Below are positions 57,077-64,000 of a DNA stretch of 64,000 nucleotides, piece by piece. Numbering within the stretch: the first letter of the stretch is position 1; each line of letters begins with the position of its first letter. Made by a program: the position numbers and the translations under genes. The DNA is from Halogeometricum limi (GTDB lineage: Archaea > Halobacteriota > Halobacteria > Halobacteriales > Haloferacaceae): positions 360,759 through 424,758 of the forward strand of contig NZ_FOYS01000001.1 of assembly GCF_900115785.1 (NCBI RefSeq), given 5' to 3'. The notes beneath the pieces are model-generated. The model saw nothing but the letters and a program-made list of their open reading frames with translations. It was not told the DNA's origin and did not search any database.

Positions 57077-58095
57077 CCGACCCCGAGCGACCCGTCGTCG
57101 CCCTCGTCCTCGCGGGGGGGACCGGCTCTCGACTCTACCCCGCGAGTCGCGCCGACCGGCCGAAGCAGTTCCTCTCGCTTCTCGGCGACGACTCGCTGCT
57201 CTCTCGAACGGTCGAACGCGCCCGCGAGTTCGCCGACGACGTCGTCGTCTCCACCCGACCGTCGTTCGCCGACGAGGTTCCCGACCACGCCCCCGACGCC
57301 GAGGTGGTGGTCGAACCCGCCGCGAAGGACACCGGTCCGGCACTCGTCTACGCGACGCACCGGATTCGCGAACTCGTGGGCGACTGCGTCGTCGTCGTCC
57401 TCCCGAGCGACCACCGGGTCGACGGCGACTTCGCCGACGTGATGCGCCGCGGCGCGCGCGTCGCGAGCGAGACGGACTCGCTCGTCACGTTCGGCGTCGA
57501 ACCCACCCGTCCCGACACGGGGTACGGCTACATCGAACCCGGCGCGTCGCGCGGCGACTACGCCCCCGTCGCGGCGTTCCACGAGAAACCGGACGCCGAG
57601 ACGGCCCGGGAGTACGTCGACGCCGGGCACTACTGGAACGCGGGTATCTTCGCGTGGACGCCGGACGCCCTCCTCCGCGCCGCCCGCGACTCGCCGCTCT
57701 CGGAACTCGTGACCCGCCTCGGCGCGGGCGTCGACGCCGCCGAGGCGTTCGCGGACGTGCCCGAGGTGAGCATCGACTACGGCGTGATGGAGGGGACCCG
57801 AGAGGCCGTCGTCGTCCCCGCCGCGTTCGAGTGGGACGACCTGGGGTCGTGGGACGCGTTCGAACGCGTCGTCGGCCGCGACGAGGACGGCACCGTCGAC
57901 GTCGGCGACGTGACCGTCAGAACGGTCGACGCCGTGGACAACGTCGTCGCGGGCGACGGCAAACACGTCTCGCTCGTGGGCGTCTCGGACCTCGCCGTCG
58001 TGACGTGGGACGACAGGGTGCTCGTCGTCCCGAAAGAACGCGCACAGGACGTTCGGACCCTCGTGAACGAGTTGAAGCGGCGCGGCGAGTTCTGA
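57070..58095 (+). CDS. Mannose-1-phosphate guanylyltransferase
   Basis: 341 aa from the GTG at 57070. Nucleotidyltransferase signature VALVLAGGTGSRLYPASRAD then RPKQFLSLLGDDSLLSRTVE, ATHRI plus VVVLPSDH for the metal site, TRPDTGYGYIEPG, and EWDDLGSWDAFERVV at the end. Makes GDP-mannose from mannose-1-phosphate and GTP for glycan synthesis. It lacks a C-terminal isomerase domain, so it is the monofunctional form. Confidence 0.9.
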   Translation: MVADPERPVVALVLAGGTGSRLYPASRADRPKQFLSLLGDDSLLSRTVERAREFADDVVVSTRPSFADEVPDHAPDAEVVVEPAAKDTGPALVYATHRIRELVGDCVVVVLPSDHRVDGDFADVMRRGARVASETDSLVTFGVEPTRPDTGYGYIEPGASRGDYAPVAAFHEKPDAETAREYVDAGHYWNAGIFAWTPDALLRAARDSPLSELVTRLGAGVDAAEAFADVPEVSIDYGVMEGTREAVVVPAAFEWDDLGSWDAFERVVGRDEDGTVDVGDVTVRTVDAVDNVVAGDGKHVSLVGVSDLAVVTWDDRVLVVPKERAQDVRTLVNELKRRGEF

Positions 58096-58124
58096 GGTCC
58101 GCGCCGGTCGTCTCTCTTCGCCGT

Positions 58125-58631
58125 CTATCCGTCGGCGGACCGGCGGACGCGCACGTCGCCGGTGCTCGTCACCCCGACGAGGACGGACTCGCGCACCTCG
58201 CGCCCGTGGATGGCGTCCCCGGCGGCGTCGGCGATTATCTTCATGAGGTCCGGCGCGGTGTAGTTCACCTTCACGCCCGCCTCGTCACAGGCGTCGTAGA
58301 CGAGTTTCGGCACGTCGTACAGGTCCGCGCCCTCCTCCACGGCGACTTGGACCGGCGCGGTCAACGCCTCCGCGAACGCGATGGTCTCCCGCGCTTTCTC
58401 GACGTTCCGGCGGGCGCTCGACTCGATACTGGAGACGTTCGCGCGCGACGTCCCGAGGAGGTCGGCGATGGTCGACTGCCGAACGCCGCGTTCGCGGAGT
58501 GCCAGCACCTCGGCCTGTCGTCGCGTCAGGACGCTGTCGTCGGGGTCGAACCCCGTCTCCGCGAGGATGCTCGCGACGTCGACGTCGCCCCCGTCGCCTC
58601 GCGGGCGTCGCCCGCGGTCCGCGTCGTGCAT
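58125..58631 (-). CDS. Tfx-family DNA-binding protein
   Basis: 168 aa from the ATG at 58631. The HTH reads SVLTRRQAEVLALRERGVRQ, STIADLLGTSRANVSSIESS. The C-terminal ~75 residues have the Tfx extension (VYDACDEAGVKVNYTAPDLM, KIIADAAGDAIHGREV). Relatives bind upstream of the fmdECB operon for molybdenum formylmethanofuran dehydrogenase in methanogens; in haloarchaea the target is not known. Confidence 0.88.
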   Translation of the reverse strand: MHDADRGRRPRGDGGDVDVASILAETGFDPDDSVLTRRQAEVLALRERGVRQSTIADLLGTSRANVSSIESSARRNVEKARETIAFAEALTAPVQVAVEEGADLYDVPKLVYDACDEAGVKVNYTAPDLMKIIADAAGDAIHGREVRESVLVGVTSTGDVRVRRSADG

Positions 58632-58799
58632 GGACGGGCGTACGATTGCCGGTCGCAAAAAGCTGTACCGTCGCGGTCGTCCGCTGGCGGAAGACGGAAC
58701 CGGCGGCCGAAGCGGCGATATGGGGCGCAAGTGCGGCGGGAGAAGAGCGAAGCGAAGGATGTGACTGTCCGTGGCGCGGCGCGGTGGGTGCGGTGCGGT

Positions 58800-59291
58800 C
58801 TAGCTACCCCAGAAGTTGTCTCGACTGCCGAGCGCAGTCGGACGCTTGGGTCCACCCTTTCTGTCGTCGCCGTCGTCGTCGTCGCTGCCGTCGTCGCCGG
58901 TGTCTCCGACGCCGCCGACGCCGCCCTCGCCCTCCTCGTTCTCTTCGTCGGGGTCGAGGGGGAGTCGCTCGACTATCTTCTTCGAGCGCGCGTGGTTGGA
59001 CTTCACCTGGTCGATTCGAACGACGGCCCGTGCCTCGGGGAGGATGCCGTCGATGAGGACGATGAAGCCGTCTTCGGTCCGGCCGACGCCGGCACCGCTC
59101 TCGTGGATGTCGTCGACGGTGACGACGACGTCTTCGCCGGGCTTGACCGGTTGCTGTTTCAGGTCGCGGATGGGCTGTTCGTAGCTGTTGCACCACTCCG
59201 CTCCCGCGCGGTCACCGTAGTACTGGCACCCCATCCCGTTGATTCGCTCCGAGTACCGTGGACAGTCGTCCGCCAGCGGACAGTCTGACAT
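58800..59291 (-). CDS. TRAM-domain protein with N-terminal cysteine cluster
   Basis: 163 aa. The N-terminus has a Cys-rich motif (MSDCPLADDCPRYSERINGM, GCQYYGDRAGAEWC), followed by a TRAM RNA-binding beta-barrel (VKPGEDVVVTVDDIHESGAG, DGFIVLIDGILPEARAVVRI, KSKKIVERL-type end) and a disordered Asp/Gly tail. TRAM proteins bind tRNA or rRNA; archaeal single-TRAM proteins can act as RNA chaperones. Confidence 0.82.
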   Translation of the reverse strand: MSDCPLADDCPRYSERINGMGCQYYGDRAGAEWCNSYEQPIRDLKQQPVKPGEDVVVTVDDIHESGAGVGRTEDGFIVLIDGILPEARAVVRIDQVKSNHARSKKIVERLPLDPDEENEEGEGGVGGVGDTGDDGSDDDDGDDRKGGPKRPTALGSRDNFWGS

Positions 59292-59393
59292 GACGAAAGC
59301 TACTCTATGGCCCGTCTAAACGCTTCCGGGTGCCGTACCGACGCGACGGTCCGCAGACACAACGCTTTCACGCGCTTCTCCCCGAGTGTCGAT

Positions 59394-60083
59394 ATGACCC
59401 GTCGCGTCCCCGAGTTCGCCCTCGTCACGGGCGTCTTCCTCGGTCTCTCCGCCGTCGTGTTCGGTCTCGTCCTCGGGTGGGGTCTCCTCGCTACCGTCGT
59501 CCTCGCGGCCGTCGGAGCGTACCCGTTCGTCGCCTTCGGCCTCCTCCGCGACGACGACCCGGCGGACGTGATTCCGCCGGGCTGGGTGCTCGCCGTCGGG
59601 GTAGTGTGGGCCGCACTCGGCGTCGTCGGTGTCCTCCTCGGCGACCCCACGCTCTCGGGAGTCACGCTCGCCGCCTTCGTCGGCCTCCTCCTCGCGCTTC
59701 CACCGACGGCGTACGCCGTTCAGTTCGGTGCGGGCGTGAACCCGCTCTCCGGTCGGCAGACGCTCGCCGCCGGTCTGGTCGTCGCCGCGTCGTTGCTCCT
59801 CGTCGGACTGTTCTCGGCCCGGACGATACTCGGCGTCGCCGACGCCGTCATCGTCGCCGTCGCGACGGGCCTCTACGCCACCGCTCGCGGGGTCCGACTG
59901 GACGCGCGGACGAAGCGGTACGCGGCGGCCATCGGTGGCGTCCTCGGCGTCGGACTCGTCGCCGTCGGCGTCCTCTCCGGGGGTGCGCTCACCGACTGGG
60001 TGCTCGTCGGGATGGCCGTCGCGTTCACGCCGAGTCTGTACGTGGTGTTGTCGCGAAGTCGGTCTGCCTCGAGAAACAGGTAG
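59394..60083 (+). CDS. Multi-span membrane protein, about eight helices
   Basis: 229 aa from the ATG at 59394. Hydrophobic segments include FALVTGVFLGLSAVVFGLVL, LLATVVLAAVGAYPFVAFGL, WVLAVGVVWAALGVVGVLLG, TLAAFVGLLLALPPTAYAVQ, TLAAGLVVAASLLLVGLFSA, GVADAVIVAVATGLYA, IGGVLGVGLVAVGVLSGGAL and WVLVGMAVAFTPSLYVVLS. No signature motif is recognised; probably a haloarchaeal DUF of unknown role. Confidence 0.72.
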   Translation: MTRRVPEFALVTGVFLGLSAVVFGLVLGWGLLATVVLAAVGAYPFVAFGLLRDDDPADVIPPGWVLAVGVVWAALGVVGVLLGDPTLSGVTLAAFVGLLLALPPTAYAVQFGAGVNPLSGRQTLAAGLVVAASLLLVGLFSARTILGVADAVIVAVATGLYATARGVRLDARTKRYAAAIGGVLGVGLVAVGVLSGGALTDWVLVGMAVAFTPSLYVVLSRSRSASRNR

Positions 60084-60107
60084 GTCGGTCTGCGACGCGC
60101 GTCCGCT

Positions 60108-61103
60108 TCAGGCCAACGGCGTCCGCTCGACGACGGTTCCGTTCACCGTCGGATACTGCTCGACGATTTCGCCTTTCGGCACGTCGCCGTCCTGAATCAT
60201 CTCCTCTAACAGCCACCACGCGACTTCGACGTGGTCGGACTTCACCGTGTAGAACTCCTCGGGGACGCCGAGTGCCTGCAAGTCGGCTTCGGTGACCCAC
60301 GTCTTCCCGTAGACGAGAGTGCCGTCGTCGGTCACCTCGTCGAACGGGCGGCGGATGTTCTTCGCCATCCGCTTCAGGCGGTTGCGATGCTGGGCGGCGT
60401 CTTTGAACACCGAGGTACAGAAGTAGACGCGTTCGTGGTCGGCCATCTCCTCTAAGATGGCGTCTTTCGACCCGTCGACGGCGGACATGTGGCCCTCTTG
60501 GAGTTCGTACCCCTCCTCCTGCATCCGGCGGTAGTTGCCGTCCGACATCTCGAACTCGTTGACGTTACAGAACTCCGCCGCGCCCTCGTCCAAGAAGTCG
60601 AGGAACTCCTGTTCGGCGCGGATGCCCGGAATCTCGAACGCGGGGGTGAGACCCTCCTCGCGGGCGATGTAGAGAATCTCCTCCCATTCGGTGCCGTGCA
60701 TCTCGCCCCAGAGTTCGTACGGCGGGTGGAAGCGAATCTCGTCCAGTCCGGCCTCGGCGAGGCGGCGCATGTTCTCTCTGCCACCCGTGATGCCCGTGTA
60801 CAGATGGGTGTGGTGGTCCTCGCCGAACTCGTCTTTGAGGAGTTCGAGGTAGTGACACGTCTTGTCGAGCGCTTCCTGCGGTTCGCCGCCCGTAATCGAC
60901 GTTCCGAGCGCTTCCATTCGCTTGGCCTCGGCGACGACGTCGTCGTCGGACTCGACCTTCCGTTCGTTGGCGTAGACGTCCGTGACGTTCTTGCGGTTCT
61001 CCCCGAGGGGGCAGTAGAAGCAATCGCGCTGGTCGCAGTAGCCGTAGACGAACAGCACCATCTTCCCTCCCATGGCGCACTGCTCACAGCCCTTCGAAAT
61101 CAT
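60108..61103 (-). CDS. Radical SAM protein (PFL-activase-like)
   Basis: 331 aa. C23-x4-C28-x2-C31 (GYCDQRDCFYCPLGENR) replaces the classic CxxxCxxC spacing but is the usual variant of this archaeal radical SAM family; C6 and C9 precede it. SITGGEPQEALDKTCHYLEL is the SAM-binding GGEP motif. Substrate unknown. A C-terminal extension (~270-331) contains VPEEFYTVKSDHVEVAWWLL. Divergent from the DUF373 gene. Confidence 0.87.
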   Translation of the reverse strand: MISKGCEQCAMGGKMVLFVYGYCDQRDCFYCPLGENRKNVTDVYANERKVESDDDVVAEAKRMEALGTSITGGEPQEALDKTCHYLELLKDEFGEDHHTHLYTGITGGRENMRRLAEAGLDEIRFHPPYELWGEMHGTEWEEILYIAREEGLTPAFEIPGIRAEQEFLDFLDEGAAEFCNVNEFEMSDGNYRRMQEEGYELQEGHMSAVDGSKDAILEEMADHERVYFCTSVFKDAAQHRNRLKRMAKNIRRPFDEVTDDGTLVYGKTWVTEADLQALGVPEEFYTVKSDHVEVAWWLLEEMIQDGDVPKGEIVEQYPTVNGTVVERTPLA

Positions 61104-61257
61104 TCGTTGAAGTCACGATATACGTCCCACGGGCAAAAACGGTGCGAAACGCGGCTCACGGTTCGTCACGCACCCGCACGCCACCGACGTCGGGGGCGGA
61201 TTCGCTCGCCGGCGCTTCCCCGAAAACAAATATAGCCCGACGGCATACGGACGCACG

Positions 61258-62400
61258 ATGCTGTTGGTCCTCTGTATCGACCTCGACGACGACCTCGGCC
61301 GAAAGACTGGCTTCGAGACGCCAGTCGTCGGTCGGGACAGCGTCGAGGCGGCCGCCGTCGCCCTCGCGACGGCCGACCCGGAGGACTCCGACTCGAACGT
61401 CCTGTTTCAGGGCATCCACACGCACGACGAACTCGCCGCCGACGCCGAGGTGGACGAACAGGTCGAAGTCGCCGCCGTCACCGGAACGCAGGGGAGCGAC
61501 GTGAAGGCCAACCGCGCCATCGGCGAGGAGATAGACCGCGTCCTCGCGGGACTCTCGACGGGCGAGAACGTGAGCGCCATCGTCATCACCGACGGCGCGC
61601 AGGACGAGTCCGTCCTCCCCGTCATCCGCTCTCGCGTCCCCATCGACAGCGTCCAACGCGTCGTCGTCCGGCAGGCGCAGGACCTAGAGTCCATCTACTA
61701 CACGATGAAGCAGGTGCTCGCGGACCCAGAGACGCGCGGGACCATCCTCGTCCCACTCGGCATCTTGCTTCTCATCTATCCGTTCCTCACCATCGCGAGT
61801 CTGTTCGAGGTGCCCGGTGCCGTCGTCTTGGGCCTCATCTCCGCGCTCCTCGGCCTCTACACGCTGTTCCGTGGGCTGGGACTGGAGACGGTGGTCGACG
61901 ACGTGGTGAACCGCGGCCGCGACGTCCTCTACGAGGGCCGGGTCACCCTCATCACCTACGTCGCCGCCCTCGCTCTCATGACCGTCGGCGGGTTCCGCGG
62001 CGTCGCCCTCCTGGAGGCGATTCGAGACAGCGCCGGCTCCGACCTCGCGCCACCGCTCATCCTCGCGGTCCTCGTCCACGGCGCCGTCCAGTGGTTCGCC
62101 GCCGCGGGAATCACCTCCAGTCTCGGACAGGTGACCGACGAGTACCTCGCGGACCGGTTCAAGTGGCGCTACCTCAACGCGCCGTTCTACGTCGTCGCCA
62201 TCGCCATCGTCCTCTTCGCCGTCTCGGGCTTTTTCATCAACGTCAACGGCGTCACGGACGTCCCGGGCGTCCGACCGTTCTCGCCCGCCGACATGGCCGT
62301 CGGTCTCACCGTCGGCACGCTACTCGGCGTGTTCAGTACGCTGGCGTTCGCCATCGCGGAGTCTCGGTTCCCCACCGGCGCGGAACCGACGCGCGGGTGA
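61258..62400 (+). CDS. DUF373 family membrane protein
   Basis: 380 aa. The N-terminal soluble domain (~1-150: LLVLCIDLDDDLGRKTGFET, VLFQGIHTHDELAAD, VITDGAQDESVLPVIRSRVP) is followed by about six helices. DUF373 proteins are conserved throughout archaea; their function is not established. TATA-like AAATATAGCC lies ~30 bases upstream, consistent with a leaderless mRNA. Confidence 0.88.
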   Translation: MLLVLCIDLDDDLGRKTGFETPVVGRDSVEAAAVALATADPEDSDSNVLFQGIHTHDELAADAEVDEQVEVAAVTGTQGSDVKANRAIGEEIDRVLAGLSTGENVSAIVITDGAQDESVLPVIRSRVPIDSVQRVVVRQAQDLESIYYTMKQVLADPETRGTILVPLGILLLIYPFLTIASLFEVPGAVVLGLISALLGLYTLFRGLGLETVVDDVVNRGRDVLYEGRVTLITYVAALALMTVGGFRGVALLEAIRDSAGSDLAPPLILAVLVHGAVQWFAAAGITSSLGQVTDEYLADRFKWRYLNAPFYVVAIAIVLFAVSGFFINVNGVTDVPGVRPFSPADMAVGLTVGTLLGVFSTLAFAIAESRFPTGAEPTRG

Positions 62401-62478
62401 GCGACGCTCGCGCGTTCGCCGCGGAACTGTCTGCCGATAGTAACGTTCATCGCCGCGGAGCGCCGTCTTCGAGACCAG

Positions 62479-62931
62479 ATGCCCTCCAGCAGACGCCGAC
62501 TCCTCGGTACGCTCGCAGCGGTCGGAACCGCCGGCCTCGCCGGATGTAGCGCCCTCGGGTCCGACGCGAACTGTACCTCGACGGTGACCGCGAACGACGA
62601 CACCGACGTGGACGTACTCCGCGGCGCGACGGTTTCGGACGCCGACGAAACGGTGATTCTCGCGGTTCGCGTCGACGCGTCCGCGGTCGAAGACGGCGCG
62701 GCGGACCTCGTTACGGTCTACGACTACACGCGAAAAGAGACGACGATTCCGCTCGCAGACGCGGGCGAACCGGCGGACGACGGCGCGGTTCGCGTCTATC
62801 GGACGGCCCTCGGCGAACCGCCTCGACACGGTCGGTATCAGGTCGTCGCCCTCCGCTCCCGCGACTCGGCGTCGTTCGCGCCCGACCCGGTCGATAGGCT
62901 CACCCTCGACTTCCACTGCACGACGAACTGA
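62479..62931 (+). CDS. Tat-type lipoprotein
   Basis: 150 aa. N-terminal SSRRRLLGTLAAVGTAGLAGC: twin-arginine motif at R5-R7 and a lipobox with C23, the usual haloarchaeal Tat-lipoprotein signal. The mature ~127 residues form a small beta domain (ETVILAVRVDASAVEDGAAD, GRYQVVALRSRDSASFAPD). Function unknown; located on the outer face of the membrane. Confidence 0.84.
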   Translation: MPSSRRRLLGTLAAVGTAGLAGCSALGSDANCTSTVTANDDTDVDVLRGATVSDADETVILAVRVDASAVEDGAADLVTVYDYTRKETTIPLADAGEPADDGAVRVYRTALGEPPRHGRYQVVALRSRDSASFAPDPVDRLTLDFHCTTN

Positions 62932-62940
62932 GGAGGAGCG

Positions 62941-63783
62941 TCAGCGTTCGCGGACGACGACGAACTCCGCGAGGTCGCGCAGATAGCCGAGCGAGTCCGT
63001 TTCCCGCAACTCCGCGGCGTCGAGTGCGTCCAGCGCCTGGTCGGACTGGTCTCGTGCGCGTTGGTTCGCCTCCGTCGGCGTCAGTTCGGTCACCTGCACG
63101 ACCGAGGGGCGGTCCATCTGTTCGTCCTGTCCGGTCGGTTTTCCGAGGGCGTCGGCGTCGGCCGTCGCGTCCAACACGTCGTCGCGTATCTGGAAGGCGA
63201 CGCCGACGCGTTCTGCGTACTCGCCGAACGCTTCGACGGTGAACGGGTCGGCGTCGGCGGCGACGGCCCCGAGTTCGGCCGCCGCGCGGAACAGCGCTCC
63301 CGTCTTCCGGCGGGCGAGTTCCATGTACTCCTGTTCGTTCGACGGGCGAGCGACGATTTCGGTCGCCTCGCCCTCGCCGAGTTCGACCATCGATTCGGCG
63401 ACGATTTGCATCGCCTGGTCGTTCGCCGAGAGGAGGGCGAACGCTTCGCCGAGGAGGCCGTCGGAGGCGATGATAGCGGGGCCGTAACCGTACTGTGCCC
63501 ACGCGCTGGGCGTCCCGCGACGGACGTCGGACCGGTCGATGATGTCGTCGATGACGAGCGAGGCGTTGTGGACCAACTCGATGGCGACGGCGAAGTCGAC
63601 GGCCGTCTCGGCGTCGCCGCCGCAGGCCTCGCAGGCCAGAATCGTCACGGCCGGGCGGACGCGTTTGCCACCCGCGAGCGCGACGTGCCCGAGTTCGTCC
63701 GCCAGTTCGGGTGGTTCGACCGCCTCGATGACCGCCGCCAGACGGTCTTCGACCATCGAGACCCGACGCTCCAGATACTCCAT
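62941..63783 (-). CDS. Polyprenyl (geranylgeranyl) diphosphate synthase
   Basis: 280 aa from the ATG at 63783 (MEYLERRVSMVEDRL); the ATG at 63810 is in frame. First Asp-rich motif VIDDIIDRSD (D79, D80, D83), preceded by GGKRVRP; second AFQIRDDVLD (D201, D202, D205). It condenses IPP with allylic diphosphates to give the C20 or C25 chains of archaeal lipids. Chain length cannot be set with certainty from the residues before the first motif. Confidence 0.92.
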   Translation of the reverse strand: MEYLERRVSMVEDRLAAVIEAVEPPELADELGHVALAGGKRVRPAVTILACEACGGDAETAVDFAVAIELVHNASLVIDDIIDRSDVRRGTPSAWAQYGYGPAIIASDGLLGEAFALLSANDQAMQIVAESMVELGEGEATEIVARPSNEQEYMELARRKTGALFRAAAELGAVAADADPFTVEAFGEYAERVGVAFQIRDDVLDATADADALGKPTGQDEQMDRPSVVQVTELTPTEANQRARDQSDQALDALDAAELRETDSLGYLRDLAEFVVVRER

Positions 63784-63866
63784 TACCCGTGGGTCAGGAT
63801 GGAGCGACAAAAGAGGTTCCGAAACGGGGCGTTCTCACGCGGTCAGCGCGGCGTGTCCCGCCGACG

Positions 63867-64000
63867 CTACTGGAACTCGTCGATGAGTTCCGGAACGACC
63901 TGCGACCACCTTTTTCCGGACGCTCACGGGTTCGCGTCCGCAAAAATCTGGACCAAAAAAGCCGCTTACTGGAACTCGTCGATGAGTTCCGGAACGACCT
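63867..64000 (-). repeat. Duplicated gene 3' end flanking a GGTCCAGATTTTT element
   Basis: The last 34 bases of the partial minus-strand gene (63967-64000) recur at 63869-63902. Each copy can encode VVPELIDEFQ and a stop (TAA at 63966, TAG at 63867). Between them at 63906-63960 is, on the minus strand, TTTTTTGGTCCAGATTTTT, a GGACGC/GCGTCC hairpin and AAAAAGGTGG, the same plan as 10405-10467. The second copy is not joined to a long ORF: a stop lies 16 codons upstream in frame. Confidence 0.82.
63966..64000 (-). CDS. 3' end of a protein-coding gene, cut by window edge
   Basis: Only the C-terminal residues VVPELIDEFQ and the TAA stop are in the window. The reading frame is supported by the repeat of the same coding sequence at 63869-63902. 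The identity is unknown. It lies upstream of the prenyl synthase on the same strand. Confidence 0.5.
   Translation of the reverse strand, partial: VVPELIDEFQ

Noticed and set aside
56703..59288. 861-aa open frame on the plus strand
   Set aside because: Crosses the DUF7091-like gene, the guanylyltransferase, Tfx and TRAM genes out of frame; extremely Arg-rich.
1..64000. CRISPR arrays and insertion sequences
   Set aside because: No regularly spaced 25-40 base repeats and no transposase gene were seen, despite the Cas4-like protein.

Overview
The window is chromosomal DNA of a haloarchaeon, probably a Haloferax/Halogeometricum-type member of the Haloferacales. Evidence: very GC-rich host DNA, acidic proteins, leaderless-looking TATA promoters, and archaeal genes such as RPA with its associated protein, Tfx, a HalOD1 protein, a plant-type [2Fe-2S] ferredoxin, a bat-type HTH regulator and an archaeal prenyl diphosphate synthase. 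The genus is an inference.

Left flank (1-10.3 kb): housekeeping genes, namely a partial CDF metal transporter, metallophosphoesterase, membrane-anchored HTH regulator, PiT phosphate transporter, CNNM/CorC-type CBS protein, a glutaredoxin/redoxin pair, Sua5, a solo Cas4-like protein, a HEAT-repeat protein, a J-domain/ferredoxin fusion and a HalOD1 protein.

Integrated element (about 10.58-42.07 kb, ~31.5 kb): it sits in the 3' end of a tRNA-Pro(UGG) gene. The intact tRNA is at 42056-42128, and a 13-bp copy of its 3' end lies beside a tyrosine integrase at 10576-10588. The element carries PhiH1-type and PadR-type regulators, an Orc1/Cdc6 initiator, a second tyrosine recombinase, an HNH endonuclease, and a large zinc-finger/winged-helix protein near the tRNA. 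Its core is two divergent, tightly overlapping operons firing from 29.03-29.17 kb. The leftward one encodes many small membrane proteins, a 1014-aa low-complexity protein, a 903-aa secreted spike-like protein and an HExxH membrane protein. The rightward one encodes a P-loop ATPase, tiny membrane proteins and a GT-C glycosyltransferase. I read this as an undescribed virion, vesicle or transfer apparatus; no capsid, terminase, relaxase or VirB4/VirD4 is recognisable. AT-richer cargo includes an OLD-family ATPase-nuclease beside a TIR/deoxyribosyltransferase-like protein, and a coupled pair of an unknown 434-aa protein and a PD-(D/E)XK nuclease, both defence candidates.

Right flank (42.1-64 kb): SLC13/TrkA-C permease, Ski2-like helicase, cytochrome P450, bat-type HTH regulator, cupin, site-2 protease, CinA-like protein, peroxiredoxins, tRNA-His, an rpa3 operon, GDP-mannose pyrophosphorylase, Tfx, TRAM protein, radical SAM, DUF373 protein, lipoprotein and prenyl synthase.

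The most unusual DNA-level signal is a family of short structured repeats in which copies of a neighbouring gene's 3' end (tRNA-Pro, tRNA-His, and a protein gene at the window edge) recur downstream, combined with hairpins, inverted T-arm sequences, or an element built as TTTTTGGTCCAGATTTTT / hairpin / AAAAAGGTGG.
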